Positions 9,427 to 19,080 are shown, numbered from the stretch's first letter. The stretch is DNA of 64,000 nt from JAEWSN01 sp942493335 (GCA_942493335.1 OW818693.1:3038001-3102000); one strand, 5' to 3'. The notes: generated from the letters alone by a model not told the origin. Numbers and translations: made by a program.

Positions 9427-9443
9427 TTCGGCGTCTTGCCGAA
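9427..9443. promoter_or_regulatory. Operator-like dyad between GH4 operon and AraC gene
   Basis: Perfect dyad TTCGGC-GTCTT-GCCGAA in the 214-bp divergent intergenic region. A plus-strand -10 TATGAT lies about 30 bp to the right, with TTGAAT 19 bp upstream of it. A role as the AraC binding site is inferred from position only. Confidence 0.45.
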
Positions 9444-9553
9444 TCTTTGAATATCCGACTGTATCTTATGCTATGATGGGTTTGGAAAACAAGGACCGAT
9501 TGGCGGACTCCCGGGGGCATCCCTTGAAGTTCGCATGTTGGAGGCAGATGATC

Positions 9554-10561
9554 ATGAAACGGTCCCTGAAACAATTTGCCTGGACTTCAAAAAGCTTCCC
9601 TTTCTATGCGGAGACCGTCGCCGGTGTTCACGGGGAAAGCCGCGCACTGCACTGGCATCGCGAGCTTGAAATCACGCGGATCCGCCGGGGCGGAGGCAAG
9701 CATCTGGTCAATGGTCGGGAGTATGAAGCGAACGAAGGGGACATTTTCCTGATCGACAATGATGAGATCCATTTGTTGTTTGATGAGCATGACGGCCTGC
9801 TGGTCCAGGTCTTTCTGTTCGATCCCGCACTGGTCTGGACACCGGGTGCGGACTTGTTCGATCAGGAGTATCTGCGACCCTTTTCAGGCGAATCCGGCGG
9901 ATTTTCCACACGGTTGCCTGCCGACGGTCCGGGGATGGAAGAACTGCGGAAACTGCTGGACGAGATGGAATGGGTCTACCGGTTCAGGGGCACGGAGGCA
10001 GCTTTGCTGGTCAAGGCGCTGCTGCTGCAGTTTCTCGCCATGGTGGTGCATGAACGCGGCCTGGCAGAGGCGAACGAAAGGAAAACCGGCGGATCAGGCC
10101 GGGGCGAGATGCTTCGAGGAAACAACGGAGACGGATCGGAATCCGGCAGGAGTCCTGGTGTGGATTCTGAATCGGGCAGGCGTTCCGGTCAGGGCAACAC
10201 GGCTCCGCGAGGAAGCGGCGCCGGAATGAAGGAGCGGCAACGAAAGGCGAACCGTGGCATTCGACTGGCCATGGAATATATGGAAGCCGAGTATGCGCAG
10301 CCAGTTTCGCTGACAAGCCTGACGGGCATCGCAGGGATGAGCGTCTCCCATTTCTGCAGCACATTCCGGAAGCTGACCAACACCACGCCGAATGAATTCC
10401 TCATCCGGTGCCGGTTGTCGGCGGCGAAGGAAAAGCTTCGGCAATCCGATGAGAAAATTCTTGAAATCGCGCAGAGCTGCGGATTTGAGACGTTATCGAA
10501 TTTCAATCGCGCCTTCCTGAACCATGTGGGGATGACGCCGGGGGAATACCGGAGATCCTAG
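9554..10561 (+). CDS. AraC-family transcriptional regulator
   Basis: 335 aa regulator. The N-terminal cupin domain contains LHWHRELEITRIRRGGGKHL; the C-terminal AraC domain contains VSLTSLTGIAGMSVSHFCST and ILEIAQSCGFETLSNFNRAF, ending TPGEYRRS. Two ATG codons are possible, 9548 and 9554; the GGAGGC at 9539-9544 is better spaced for 9554. A long Gly/Ser/Arg-rich linker (around residues 180-220) separates the domains. It is divergent from the GH4/kinase operon, its likely target. Confidence 0.92.
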   Translation: MKRSLKQFAWTSKSFPFYAETVAGVHGESRALHWHRELEITRIRRGGGKHLVNGREYEANEGDIFLIDNDEIHLLFDEHDGLLVQVFLFDPALVWTPGADLFDQEYLRPFSGESGGFSTRLPADGPGMEELRKLLDEMEWVYRFRGTEAALLVKALLLQFLAMVVHERGLAEANERKTGGSGRGEMLRGNNGDGSESGRSPGVDSESGRRSGQGNTAPRGSGAGMKERQRKANRGIRLAMEYMEAEYAQPVSLTSLTGIAGMSVSHFCSTFRKLTNTTPNEFLIRCRLSAAKEKLRQSDEKILEIAQSCGFETLSNFNRAFLNHVGMTPGEYRRS

Positions 10562-10643
10562 ACGGAGCATCAAACCGATCCCCCGACTGTACGGATGCGA
10601 TGCATTCGCGCGGTAATCCAGCCATTGTGACCGCTGAAGATGA

Positions 10644-10685
10644 AAACCCCGGATGAGGCCTGTTTTGCGGCCTCATCCGGGGTTT
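10644..10685. terminator. Bidirectional terminator
   Basis: A 14-bp perfect inverted repeat, CCCCGGATGAGGCC and GGCCTCATCCGGGG, flanked by AAA and TTT so that it works on both strands. It lies between the convergent AraC gene and the sugar isomerase-like gene and is only 3 bp from the stop of the latter. Confidence 0.85.
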
Positions 10686-10687
10686 GA

Positions 10688-11485
10688 TCATGCAAGTGCA
10701 CCGTTGATGTATCCGAGCGATTTATAGAGACCGGGGACCGGATCTGTGGGATACTCGTATTCGACGGAAACCATGTAAGGGTAATTCCATTCCCTGAATT
10801 TGTGCAGGAGTGCAGCGAGTGGGGTATCCGCGTCCCCCAGGGGGAAGCAGCCTTCTCCGCCGCGCGGGGAATCCTTGAAGTGGACATGGAACACCTTGTC
10901 CTTCAGCAGGTCGGCCGCCGCCAGAACATCATAGCCCATCATGTTGTAGATGCCCGTATCCAGGTTGGCGCCGATGGTTTCATACGATTGGCTCAGCCGG
11001 AAGACGTCCTCGGGTTTTTCCACATTGGGCGAAGGATGGTTTTCAATGGCATACTTGATGCCGTATTTCAGACCGGCCTGGTCAATGACCGGCAAGATGA
11101 CATCGGCATCCCCCAATTGGATGCATCCAGTCACAACGCGGCACCCAAGTGCGCTTGCAAAGGCATAAGCCTTTTCAGGGGCCTCGGTGTCTCCTGCGCC
11201 CCATCCGCCGATGCAATAGGCGAGGGATTGGAATCCGAGCGACTTGAGCTCCCCGGCCATGGCCGCGCCTTCATCCGGCGTATAAGCGAGGTAGGAGAAC
11301 ATCGGTTCCCAGATTTCAAGGCTGTTGAAGCCGATGGCCCTGATTTCCTTCGCAAGCTGGAGGAAATCGTTCCGGGTGAATTCCTGCCGGTATTTCCGGC
11401 ACATGTCCCCCCAATCGAATGGTTCCGGTTGTCTGTAACCGTAAATGCGCATGAAATAGGTGCATGTGATCATGCCGATGTTCAT
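10688..11485 (-). CDS. Sugar phosphate isomerase/epimerase family protein (xylose isomerase-like TIM barrel)
   Basis: 265 aa AP-endonuclease-2/xylose isomerase-like TIM barrel. Recognisable parts are AIGFNSLEIWEPMFSYLAYT in the first third, KYAIENHPSPN, and NLDTGIYNMMGYDVLAAADLL then VFHVHFKDSPRGGEGCFPLG, where acidic and His residues (E in IENH, D in LDTG, H in HVHFKD) form the usual metal site. GGAGGG precedes the start at 11485; a TATAAT box on the minus strand lies at 11521-11526. Such proteins act on keto-sugars or inositols. It stands alone, converging on the AraC gene. Confidence 0.88.
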   Translation of the reverse strand: MNIGMITCTYFMRIYGYRQPEPFDWGDMCRKYRQEFTRNDFLQLAKEIRAIGFNSLEIWEPMFSYLAYTPDEGAAMAGELKSLGFQSLAYCIGGWGAGDTEAPEKAYAFASALGCRVVTGCIQLGDADVILPVIDQAGLKYGIKYAIENHPSPNVEKPEDVFRLSQSYETIGANLDTGIYNMMGYDVLAAADLLKDKVFHVHFKDSPRGGEGCFPLGDADTPLAALLHKFREWNYPYMVSVEYEYPTDPVPGLYKSLGYINGALA

Positions 11486-11619
11486 GGTTGCGCCCTCCTG
11501 CGTGGTTGTGCTTTCAACACATTATAATCCTTTTTCAAGAGGCGGATGCCCCTGCGCCCGGATTTCCTGTAGAATGGAGAGGAAAGATTCGACCGGCAGG
11601 TCGATGGGGAGGCAGGGTC

Positions 11620-11859
11620 ATGATCAAGATCTCGATTGAGGAATTCGCAAAGAACTACATCAAGGAAAACCCGGGAGAAAAATACAAGGAGATTGTCCAG
11701 CTGCTCAAGGAAGCGCGCGAGCGGAAGCTGGGGGGCGCGAAATGCCCGACTTGCGGCAAGCCCATGTGGATTGCAGGCAGTGCCATCAGTGGTGAAGACG
11801 GATGTTACACCTGTCTGACCGATGAGAAGGACAGCTCGGAAGACTACGAAGTCGAATGA
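11620..11859 (+). CDS. Small protein with one zinc-ribbon knuckle pair
   Basis: 79 aa protein of unknown function. The start at 11620 follows GGGGAGGCA at 11607-11613. The N-terminal half is a charged helix (FAKNYIKENPGEKYKEIVQL); the C-terminal half has CPTCGKPMW and GCYTC, which form a CxxC...CxxC pair likely to bind zinc. The tail is acidic. It precedes the MATE gene by 159 bp in the same direction. I do not recognise the family. Confidence 0.7.
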   Translation: MIKISIEEFAKNYIKENPGEKYKEIVQLLKEARERKLGGAKCPTCGKPMWIAGSAISGEDGCYTCLTDEKDSSEDYEVE

Positions 11860-12018
11860 ACCTATGCGCAGGGAATCCTGCTTGATTGTTCGTGCATGCC
11901 TCGGAAAAGGGAATTGCGTGCGCATTGATACTGCGCAACGTGAATGGGTCAAACCCAAATCTGCATTCGGATGAAAGCGGCCGCGGCTGAAACACAAAGG
12001 AAAATGGGGAGGCTGAAA

Positions 12019-13413
12019 GTGGCGAAGAATCTGACAAAGGACATGACGCAGGGAAGTCCGACCCGGCTGATTCTGATGTTCGCCCTCCCCATGATGCTGG
12101 GGAGCATTTTCCAGCTGATGTACAGCATGACGGACTCTGTTGTGCTGGGACGGTTCGTGGGAGCGGATGCGTTGGCAGGGATCGGCGCGACCGGTTCCAC
12201 CACCTTTCTGATGATTGCGCTGGCCTCCGGCATGACCGGCGGCATCACGATCGTCCTTTCGCAGTTCTTCGGGGCGAAAAACGAGGCGATGATTCGGAAA
12301 ACGACGGTGAGCGCCATCTACATCACGGCCTTCACCGGCCTTGTCATGGGGGTTTTCAGCCTTCTTGCCGCGCGACCGGTCATGCAACTGCTGGGTACGC
12401 CACCCGAAATCATCGACATGTCGGTCACATACATCCAGATCACCTGCGGGTGCTTCATCGCCCAGTTGTCCTACAATACGTCGGCTTCCATCCTTCGGGC
12501 GCTCGGAGACAGCAAGTCCCCGCTTTATTTCCTGATCGTCTGTTCCCTGCTGAATGTCGTTCTGGACCTGTTTTCCGTTCTGGTGCTCCAGATGGGCGTG
12601 GCCGGGGTCGCATGGGCGACAGTCATTTCCCAGGCGGTATCCGCCGTGCTTTGCATCGGATACATGGCGAAACGCCACCCGATGCTGCATTTCCGAAAAG
12701 AGGATCTGCGGCCGGACTGGAAGCTGATCGGGCGGATTGCATCGCTTGGACTGCCGATGGGGCTTCAGACCTGTCTGCTTTCGGTCGGAATGATGGTGAT
12801 CACGAAGGTCATCAACGGGTTCGGATCGGACATCGTCGCAGCCTATACGGTCGGCAGCAAAGTGGAACAGCTGTCCACCCTGCTCTTCGCGCAGGTGGCC
12901 TTTTCCATCTCCGTGTTTACCGGTCAGAATTTCGGTGCGCGGAACTTTGCGCGCATCCGCACGGGGGTCCGGAACGCCGCGGTCATCGTGGGTCTTCTGA
13001 GCCTTGTTTCCACAGCGATCATGTTTCTTTTCGGAAAGAGGCTCATTCTGCTGTTTGTCGGTGCGGAGGAGGTGCAGATCATCAAGAGCGCCGGAGAACT
13101 GATCTCCATCGAGTCCCTGTTCTTTCTGGCGCTGGGGTGGATCTGGCTGTTCAACTCCGCGCTGCGGGGCATCGGCGATATCGGGGTGACCCTCGTTTCC
13201 TCGTTTGTGGAACTCGGTGCGAAAATCATGCTCTCCATTTTCCTGTCGATGGCTTTCGGGTACATCGGCATCTGGTTTGCGGCGCCGATTGGCTGGGTTC
13301 TCGGCTTGCTGCCGTCCCTGTTCCGGTTTCGCTCCAACAGATGGGAAAAGCTTCCTGCGCCGGAGCGTGCGGCACAGGAAGCCCAAGTGGAAACAGCGGA
13401 ACTGGAAACGTAG
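12019..13413 (+). CDS. MATE-family efflux transporter
   Basis: 464 aa multidrug and toxin extrusion-type membrane protein that exports organic cations or drugs with Na+ or H+. Twelve membrane segments in two similar halves are visible; typical parts are GSPTRLILMFALPMMLGSIF, TDSVVLGRFVGADALAGIG and FGSDIVAAYTVGSKVEQL. The start is taken as GTG at 12019 because GGGGAGG lies 7 bp upstream; the frame is open further up but without ribosome site. Its 3' end almost touches the convergent chemoreceptor gene, with no terminator between them. Confidence 0.92.
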   Translation: MAKNLTKDMTQGSPTRLILMFALPMMLGSIFQLMYSMTDSVVLGRFVGADALAGIGATGSTTFLMIALASGMTGGITIVLSQFFGAKNEAMIRKTTVSAIYITAFTGLVMGVFSLLAARPVMQLLGTPPEIIDMSVTYIQITCGCFIAQLSYNTSASILRALGDSKSPLYFLIVCSLLNVVLDLFSVLVLQMGVAGVAWATVISQAVSAVLCIGYMAKRHPMLHFRKEDLRPDWKLIGRIASLGLPMGLQTCLLSVGMMVITKVINGFGSDIVAAYTVGSKVEQLSTLLFAQVAFSISVFTGQNFGARNFARIRTGVRNAAVIVGLLSLVSTAIMFLFGKRLILLFVGAEEVQIIKSAGELISIESLFFLALGWIWLFNSALRGIGDIGVTLVSSFVELGAKIMLSIFLSMAFGYIGIWFAAPIGWVLGLLPSLFRFRSNRWEKLPAPERAAQEAQVETAELET

Positions 13414-13423
13414 GCAGGATCAA

Positions 13424-15148
13424 TCAAAGGGTGAATTTCCCCACATTTTCCATCAGGGTTACGGCATTTTCCGCCACCTGCAGGGCCGAGTGCGACAACG
13501 ACTGGATTGTGGCGGCCTGTTGCTCGGTTGTGGCGGCAATTTCTTCGCTGGCCGCCGCATTCTCTTCCGAGATGGCTGCGATGGACTGCAAGGCGTCTCC
13601 CGCTTCACGGGCTTTCTTGACCATCAGGTCCGTTTCACCTGAGACAGAAGCCAGATGTTCCGCAATGGTGTTTACAGAGCTCGTGATGCCTTCGAATGCA
13701 CGCCGTGAATCACCCAGCGCATGCTGCTGTTCCTCCACTGCAGCGCTGACATTATGGGCTTCCTGGGCGGTTTCCTGCACGCTTCGACCGATTTCGTCGA
13801 CGATCTGGCTGATCTGGGAGACGGAGTGGGAGGATTGTTCGGAAAGCTTCCGCACTTCATCGGCCACGACGGCGAATCCGCGACCCTGGTCACCGGCCCG
13901 CGCCGCTTCAATGGCGGCATTGAGCGCGAGCAGGTTCGTTTGTGAGGCAATACCTTGAATAATGTCGACAAACCGAACGATTTCGTCGGATTTTCGTGTC
14001 AACCCGGTGATGGCTTCACTCACACGCGTCGTCATGGCACGTGTTTCCCGCATGCGGGTCTCCTGTTTCTCCAAAGTACGCTCGCCTTCACGTGTCATGG
14101 TGCGCGCCTGATCCGACTGGGTGAGGGAATCCTGCATGCTGTCCGTGATGCCGGAAAGGCTGTCGATGATGTTGGTCAGCCGGCTGTTGCTCTCCTCGAC
14201 CGCCTGCGCCTGATGCGTGGCACCTTTCGCGAGTTCCTGGATGGCGGACGCGACCTGATCGGACGCATGGGAGAGCTCGGTATATTGCCGGTTCATTTCC
14301 TGGGTGGCATCCTGAACCTCAAGGCCGACTTTTCCCACATTTCCCGCTAGTCCGCCCACAACCTTCCGCATGCCGTCCAGTTCGTCATGAATGCGGCCAA
14401 GTTCGTCCCGCTGGTTCATTTCCAAACCCTTTGAGAAATCAAAGCGTCCCAGCTGGGCGACAAAGCCGGAGATGCGACCCAGATCGCGGCGGAGCGGCAG
14501 GACCATCAGCAGTACAAACAAAAAGGCGAGCAGGATCAGTCCGGCCAGAAAAGCGTGGATGGTGTTGACCGTCTTTGCTTCCAGCGCCATGAGATCATCC
14601 ACGTAGACACCGGTTCCGATGATCCAGTCCCAAGGCTGAAAGCCCTTTACATAGGACTCCTTCGGCTGGGGAAGATCCTTTCCGGGTTTCGCCCATTGAT
14701 AGGGGATGAAGCCTTCCCCTTTCTGCTTCACCGCATCCGTCATGGCGTCAAACAGATGAAAGCCTGTTGGGTCTGCGTAGGTTGACAGGTCCGTTCCGTT
14801 CATTTCCGGTTTCAGCGGATGCATGATCATGAAAGGTCTGCTGTCGTTGATCCACAGATAGTCGGAGGAGGTTGCGCCATACCGCATCAGGGAGATGATT
14901 TCCGCAGCTTTTGCTTTGGCTTCCTCTTCGGTCATTTCACCGGCTTTTGCCTTTGCGTCATAACTGGCGGCAATTTGAACGGCCGTTTCCACGATGTTTC
15001 TGATTTTGTCCCGCACACCGTCCTGGATGGCCGACCGGATGGCCGGGACCACCAGCAGCTCCATCATCAGCAGAAAGGATAAGATAAGCATTCCTGCCAG
15101 CAGGTATACTTTCTGTGTAAGCCGAATATTCCGCATCCATTTGCCCAT
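13424..15148 (-). CDS. Methyl-accepting chemotaxis protein with single Cache domain
   Basis: 574 aa chemoreceptor. Membrane helix 1 is YLLAGMLILSFLLMMELLVV (near residue 15), followed by an extracellular sCache_2-type sensor with SDYLWINDSRPFMIMHPL and WIIGTGVYVDD, membrane helix 2 (AFLAGLILLAFLFVLLMVL), a degenerate HAMP stretch and a signalling domain whose hairpin tip reads IQGIASQTNLLALNAAIEAA. It relays binding of small organic acids or similar ligands to CheA. The ATG at 15148 follows AGGGGG; a TTG six codons earlier is less likely. No other chemotaxis or flagellar genes are in the window. Confidence 0.93.
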   Translation of the reverse strand: MGKWMRNIRLTQKVYLLAGMLILSFLLMMELLVVPAIRSAIQDGVRDKIRNIVETAVQIAASYDAKAKAGEMTEEEAKAKAAEIISLMRYGATSSDYLWINDSRPFMIMHPLKPEMNGTDLSTYADPTGFHLFDAMTDAVKQKGEGFIPYQWAKPGKDLPQPKESYVKGFQPWDWIIGTGVYVDDLMALEAKTVNTIHAFLAGLILLAFLFVLLMVLPLRRDLGRISGFVAQLGRFDFSKGLEMNQRDELGRIHDELDGMRKVVGGLAGNVGKVGLEVQDATQEMNRQYTELSHASDQVASAIQELAKGATHQAQAVEESNSRLTNIIDSLSGITDSMQDSLTQSDQARTMTREGERTLEKQETRMRETRAMTTRVSEAITGLTRKSDEIVRFVDIIQGIASQTNLLALNAAIEAARAGDQGRGFAVVADEVRKLSEQSSHSVSQISQIVDEIGRSVQETAQEAHNVSAAVEEQQHALGDSRRAFEGITSSVNTIAEHLASVSGETDLMVKKAREAGDALQSIAAISEENAAASEEIAATTEQQAATIQSLSHSALQVAENAVTLMENVGKFTL

Positions 15149-15376
15149 CTTTGCCCCCTGTTCCAAGAACGAATACCGGGAGGCTGGAATGAAGCATCGC
15201 CAGGAGATCCTGCCTCATTTCCGCCAACTGGTGTGCGTTCGATGGGATGTATTTACCACAAGATGGGAGCAGGCAAACACGGATTCGACGATATTCGACG
15301 TTTATCTGTAAGTTTGTGGAGATTGCTACAGGGCGGAGACATGTCCAGGGCCATGAAGGAAACGCAGACTGGCATT

Positions 15377-16174
15377 TCATATCATCCTGTTTCGTTTTCG
15401 GTAGCCTGATGGCGCTTCACCGGTCTGCTGGCGGAAAAACCGGGAAAAATAAAACTCATCTCCGAATCCGGCTTCCGCGGCGATCGTCCTGATGGGGACA
15501 TCGCTTGTCTGGAGCCGGATTTTCACATTCTCCAGCAAATTGTTTCGCATATATTGACGCAGCGTGATCCCTATGTCCCGGCGAAATGCGCGTTCGAGCG
15601 CAGCCTGCGGCAGATTCGCCTTGTCCGCGAGAACGGCAGGTGTCATCCCGGCCGGGTTTTCCGCGATGAGGCGCAGCAGCCGACCATACCGGCTGCGGGT
15701 GGCGTCCAGTCCGTCCGGCCGGGTTCCGGCCTGAGCGAGAAAGGCTGCGATGGTTTCCATCACCATGGCTTTCAGGGACATCAGGGAAGTCGGATCTCCT
15801 TCCTGTGCCAGACGCGCCATGTTCTGGCTGCGTTCGACCGGCCAATCCGTCTCGAGGCAGCGTCCAAGCCCTTCGAAAACATCCTCATGCCCGAAAAGGC
15901 GTACATTCGCGTGCAGATAGAATTTGACAAGCCGGTCCCGGCAACGGTAGTTGCAGCTCAGGCCGGCCGGAATCAGATAGGCATGCCCGGCGGACAGGGT
16001 GATCTGTTCGCGTCCGTATTCGACGGTACCTTCCCCGTCCATCATCCAGTAGAGTCGGTTGAAGGGGGACAGAATCCGGTCGTGATGCCAGGAATTGTCT
16101 CCCGCGAAAAGACTGCCGGCCAGAACCTGCAGGTTCAGATGGTTGAAGATGTCCTTGAAATGGGGGTTTTCCAT
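15377..16174 (-). CDS. AraC-family transcriptional regulator
   Basis: 265 aa regulator. A cupin-like N-terminal half (YGREQITLSAGHAYLIPAGL) is followed by the AraC DNA-binding half, with DVPIRTIAAEAGFGDEFYFS and RFFRQQTGEAPSGYRKRN at the end. The start at 16174 follows GAGGA; the open frame runs 19 codons further up without a ribosome site. It is divergent from the UroD-like gene at 16375 and probably regulates it, matching the arrangement at 4.9-6.9 kb. Confidence 0.9.
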   Translation of the reverse strand: MENPHFKDIFNHLNLQVLAGSLFAGDNSWHHDRILSPFNRLYWMMDGEGTVEYGREQITLSAGHAYLIPAGLSCNYRCRDRLVKFYLHANVRLFGHEDVFEGLGRCLETDWPVERSQNMARLAQEGDPTSLMSLKAMVMETIAAFLAQAGTRPDGLDATRSRYGRLLRLIAENPAGMTPAVLADKANLPQAALERAFRRDIGITLRQYMRNNLLENVKIRLQTSDVPIRTIAAEAGFGDEFYFSRFFRQQTGEAPSGYRKRNRMI

Positions 16175-16195
16175 ATAATCCTCATAAAAAATCCA

Positions 16196-16250
16196 TGTTG
16201 TGCAACACCCTGTCCATGTTCGGTATAGCATGGCTGTGGGAGAATGGCAA
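16196..16250 (-). promoter_or_regulatory. Promoter and dyad for the AraC gene
   Basis: On the minus strand TTGCCA (16245-16250) and TATACC (16222-16227) are 17 bp apart. Downstream, at the expected start of the transcript, lies the dyad TGTTG-TG-CAACA (16196-16207), a plausible autoregulatory operator. Confidence 0.45.
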
Positions 16251-16374
16251 TAGAATGCTTTTGTGCGATCGGACGCATGTCAGAATGAGCGGATGAAGAT
16301 CAGGACGGGCGATGAATACCAGGAGAAGCGGAAGGCTTTGTGCAAGCATTCCATGAGGGAAAGCGGGGAGCAGG

Positions 16375-17433
16375 ATGTCAAGAGCAGACGGATGGGCCGC
16401 AATCAACCTTGAAATGCCGGACCGGGTACCCCGGACGGAGTATTCCGCGGAAGGGCACTGGCAGCTTGTGGCTGCAGTGACCGGGTTCCAGGTCACATCG
16501 GAAAGCACGGCGGAGGTGCGGGATCTTGCCGCAAGAGCCTTCAAGCGTGCATGGAATTATGATTTCATCTGGAGTATCCGCATCCACAATCAGATTTTCG
16601 GAGACAAACGGACGACCATGGGGCATGCGAAATACGCATCCGGCGGGGTGGATTTCGATCAGGATGTCCATGCGCTTTTTTCGGAGCCGGAGGATGCACT
16701 TTTGTTCGATCCGTGGGAACTCTATGGACCCATCGATCATCAGGCCGAAGTGGAAGCCTTCAACCGGCATTATGAAGGAAATCTTGCGGCGGATCCGGAA
16801 GCCGTGGCGATGACTGGCATCTACACCACCTGCATGTCCGGGCTGATTGAAGTGTTCGGGTGGGACACGCTGCTGTGTGCGGCCGGCATCGACGCGGCCG
16901 GTTTCGGCGAGGTGACGAACCGGTATTGCGACTGGATGGCGCAGTATTTCCGAGCTTTGGCCGATTCGGCAGCACCTGTCGTGATGGTTCACGATGACAT
17001 CGTCTGGACCAGCGGCGCTTTCCTGCACCCCGACTGGTATCGGAAATACCTTTTTCCCAATTATAAGAAGATGTTCGCGCCCCTCATCGAGAGCGGAAAG
17101 AAAATCATGTACACCAGCGACGGGAACTTCACGGAATTCATTGATGACATTGCAGATTGTGGCGTGAACGGCTTCGTCATGGAGCCTACGACCGATATGG
17201 GTTACATTGCGGAAAAATACGGGAAGACGCACTTTTTTGTCGGTAATGCGGACACCCGGATTCTTTTATCAGGAACCAGGGATGAGATTGAAGGCGAAGT
17301 GAAACGGTGCATGGACATCGGGAAAAAGTGTCCCGGATTCTTCATGGCGGTCGGGAACCATATTCCGTCCAACACGCCGGTGGAGAATGCGATGATTTAT
17401 CAGGATGCCTACCTTCGATATGGCAAGAGATGA
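16375..17433 (+). CDS. Uroporphyrinogen decarboxylase-like protein (UroD/MtaA fold)
   Basis: 352 aa member of the UroD/MtaA superfamily. Family hallmarks include MPDRVPRTEYSAEGHW near the N terminus, VMVHDDIVWTSGAFLHPDWY and IMYTSDGNFTEFIDDIADCG. The His-x-Cys zinc site of corrinoid methyltransferases is replaced by Thr-x-Asp (YTSDG). Start at 16375 with GGGGAG five bases upstream. It is divergent from an AraC gene and followed by a terminator, so it is a one-gene unit. True substrate unknown; a haem role is unlikely as no haem genes are near. Confidence 0.85.
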   Translation: MSRADGWAAINLEMPDRVPRTEYSAEGHWQLVAAVTGFQVTSESTAEVRDLAARAFKRAWNYDFIWSIRIHNQIFGDKRTTMGHAKYASGGVDFDQDVHALFSEPEDALLFDPWELYGPIDHQAEVEAFNRHYEGNLAADPEAVAMTGIYTTCMSGLIEVFGWDTLLCAAGIDAAGFGEVTNRYCDWMAQYFRALADSAAPVVMVHDDIVWTSGAFLHPDWYRKYLFPNYKKMFAPLIESGKKIMYTSDGNFTEFIDDIADCGVNGFVMEPTTDMGYIAEKYGKTHFFVGNADTRILLSGTRDEIEGEVKRCMDIGKKCPGFFMAVGNHIPSNTPVENAMIYQDAYLRYGKR

Positions 17434-17478
17434 AAGCCGAACGGCGGATAGAAATGATAGCTGGGTACGGGATGAAAG

Positions 17479-17513
17479 AAACGGCTGCCATCTTTTCGGA
17501 TGACAGCCGTTTT
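17479..17513 (+). terminator. Terminator after UroD-like gene
   Basis: Inverted repeat AAACGGCTG and CAGCCGTTTT with an inner CATC/GATG stem, shortly after the stop at 17433. The flanking A and T runs make it usable on both strands, so it may also serve the convergent GH4 gene ending at 17572. Confidence 0.8.
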
Positions 17514-17571
17514 AGGACTTTTTGCGCGTTATTCCTGCAAGATCCCCGCTTCGGAAGATTTTTGCACCAAC

Positions 17572-18873
17572 TTACCTGTAGGCCGGCAGCCAGTCCCCGT
17601 GCGCTTCGATGAGCGCGTCGCACATGGCCTTGATGTCGTCGATGGACAGTTCGGACGCGGTATGCGGATCCATCATCGCAGCCTGGTAGATGTGCTCCTT
17701 CCTGCGGGTGAGGGCAGCTTCGATGGTGAGCAGCTGCACGTTGATGTTTGTCATGTTCATGGCGGCGCACTGGACGGGCAAACGGCCGACCTTGGTGGGC
17801 TGCACGCCGTTGCGGTCGACCAGGCAGGCCACCTCGACGCACGCGTCGGCGGGCAGGTTGTCGATGAGCCCACGATTGAGCACGTTTCCACCGATCTTGT
17901 AAGGAACGTCGGTCTCCATGGCTTCCATGATGTAGGAAGCATATTCGCCCGTCCGTTCATGGGTCAGGGATGCATCCTTCACAAGAGTGTCGCGGCGGGT
18001 CGCCCAATCGGCGATCTGGTTGATGCAGCGGCGCGGGTACTCGTCGAGCGGAATGTTGAACCGGTCGATGAGTTCCGGGTATTTGGCCTTGATGTAGAAG
18101 GGGTTGTACTCGGAATTGTGCTCGCTGGATTCGGTGATGTAATAGCCGAGATGGCTCATCAGGTCGAACCGGACCATGTCGCCATGCTTGCCTTCGGCAT
18201 TTTTGGCGGCGGCGCGCCGCTTGATCTCCGGGTAGAGGTCCTCCCCGTTGCGGGTGATGGAAAGCAGCCAGGCCATGTGGTTGATGCCGGCGATGTTCCA
18301 TTGCACGTTGTCGCCTGGCATGTCAAGGTGCTTCAACAGATCCTTCGCACAGCCCTGGACACTGTGGCAGAGGCCGACGGTGCGGATGTTCGTGGCGCGC
18401 AGCATGGCGCCGGTCAGCATGGCCATCGGGTTCGTGTAGTTGAGGAACCAGGCGTCCGGACATACCCTTTCCATGTCCGCGGCAAAGTCCAGCATGACCG
18501 GAATGGTGCGCAAGGCACGGAAAATGCCGCCGATGCCGAGGGTGTCGGCGATCGTCTGACGCAGGCCGAATTTCTTCGGGATCTCGAAATCCGTGATGGT
18601 GCATGGATCATATCCGCCCACCTGGATGGCATTGACGACGTAGTTGGCGCCGCGGAGCGCCTCGATCCGGTCCGAAAAGGCATGGATCTTCATGGGGGAA
18701 CCGCTGTTTTTGTTGATGATTTCGAGCATGGACTGGGATTCCTTCAAGCGGACCGGGTCAATGTCGAAGAGTGCGATGTCGGAACCTGCGAGCGCAGGCG
18801 TACGGATGCAGTCGCCCAGGACGTTCTTGGCGAAAACGCTGCTGCCCGCACCCATGAATGTGATTTTCGTCAT
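17572..18873 (-). CDS. GH4 family alpha-galactosidase (MelA-like)
   Basis: 433 aa NAD- and Mn-dependent glycosidase. The nucleotide loop is KITFMGAGSSVFAKNVLGD; ADTLGIGGIFRALRTIPVML, NYTNPMAMLTGAML, TVGLCHSVQG and IAGINHMAWLL follow. The CHSVQG and GINHMAW motifs carry the Cys and His metal ligands and are typical of the alpha-galactosidase/alpha-glucosidase branch. AAAGGAGGA stands before the start at 18873. It would split alpha-galactosides such as melibiose inside the cell. It is a single-gene unit here, next to no transporter, so the substrate probably enters by one of the ABC importers. Confidence 0.93.
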   Translation of the reverse strand: MTKITFMGAGSSVFAKNVLGDCIRTPALAGSDIALFDIDPVRLKESQSMLEIINKNSGSPMKIHAFSDRIEALRGANYVVNAIQVGGYDPCTITDFEIPKKFGLRQTIADTLGIGGIFRALRTIPVMLDFAADMERVCPDAWFLNYTNPMAMLTGAMLRATNIRTVGLCHSVQGCAKDLLKHLDMPGDNVQWNIAGINHMAWLLSITRNGEDLYPEIKRRAAAKNAEGKHGDMVRFDLMSHLGYYITESSEHNSEYNPFYIKAKYPELIDRFNIPLDEYPRRCINQIADWATRRDTLVKDASLTHERTGEYASYIMEAMETDVPYKIGGNVLNRGLIDNLPADACVEVACLVDRNGVQPTKVGRLPVQCAAMNMTNINVQLLTIEAALTRRKEHIYQAAMMDPHTASELSIDDIKAMCDALIEAHGDWLPAYR

Positions 18874-19080
18874 GATTGTTCCTCCTTTGGGTTCGGATGT
18901 CGGCTTGCCTGTGAATGGGGATCAATGCCAGACAAAAGCAAAATTTCTGTACGGTCTCGCATTGCGATGAGCCGCACGGAAATCATGTTCCCATTGTATG
19001 GGGAAACCTTGTTCGAATCCATGGTGACAAGCGGGATAAACATGGCGTTTTGTCGGATGATTCAACGGCAAGTCCTGCCT

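Noticed and set aside
11482..13386. A 634-codon open frame on the minus strand opposite the MATE gene
   Set aside because: Composition is charged and repetitive without domains, and the plus strand encodes an obvious 12-helix MATE protein.
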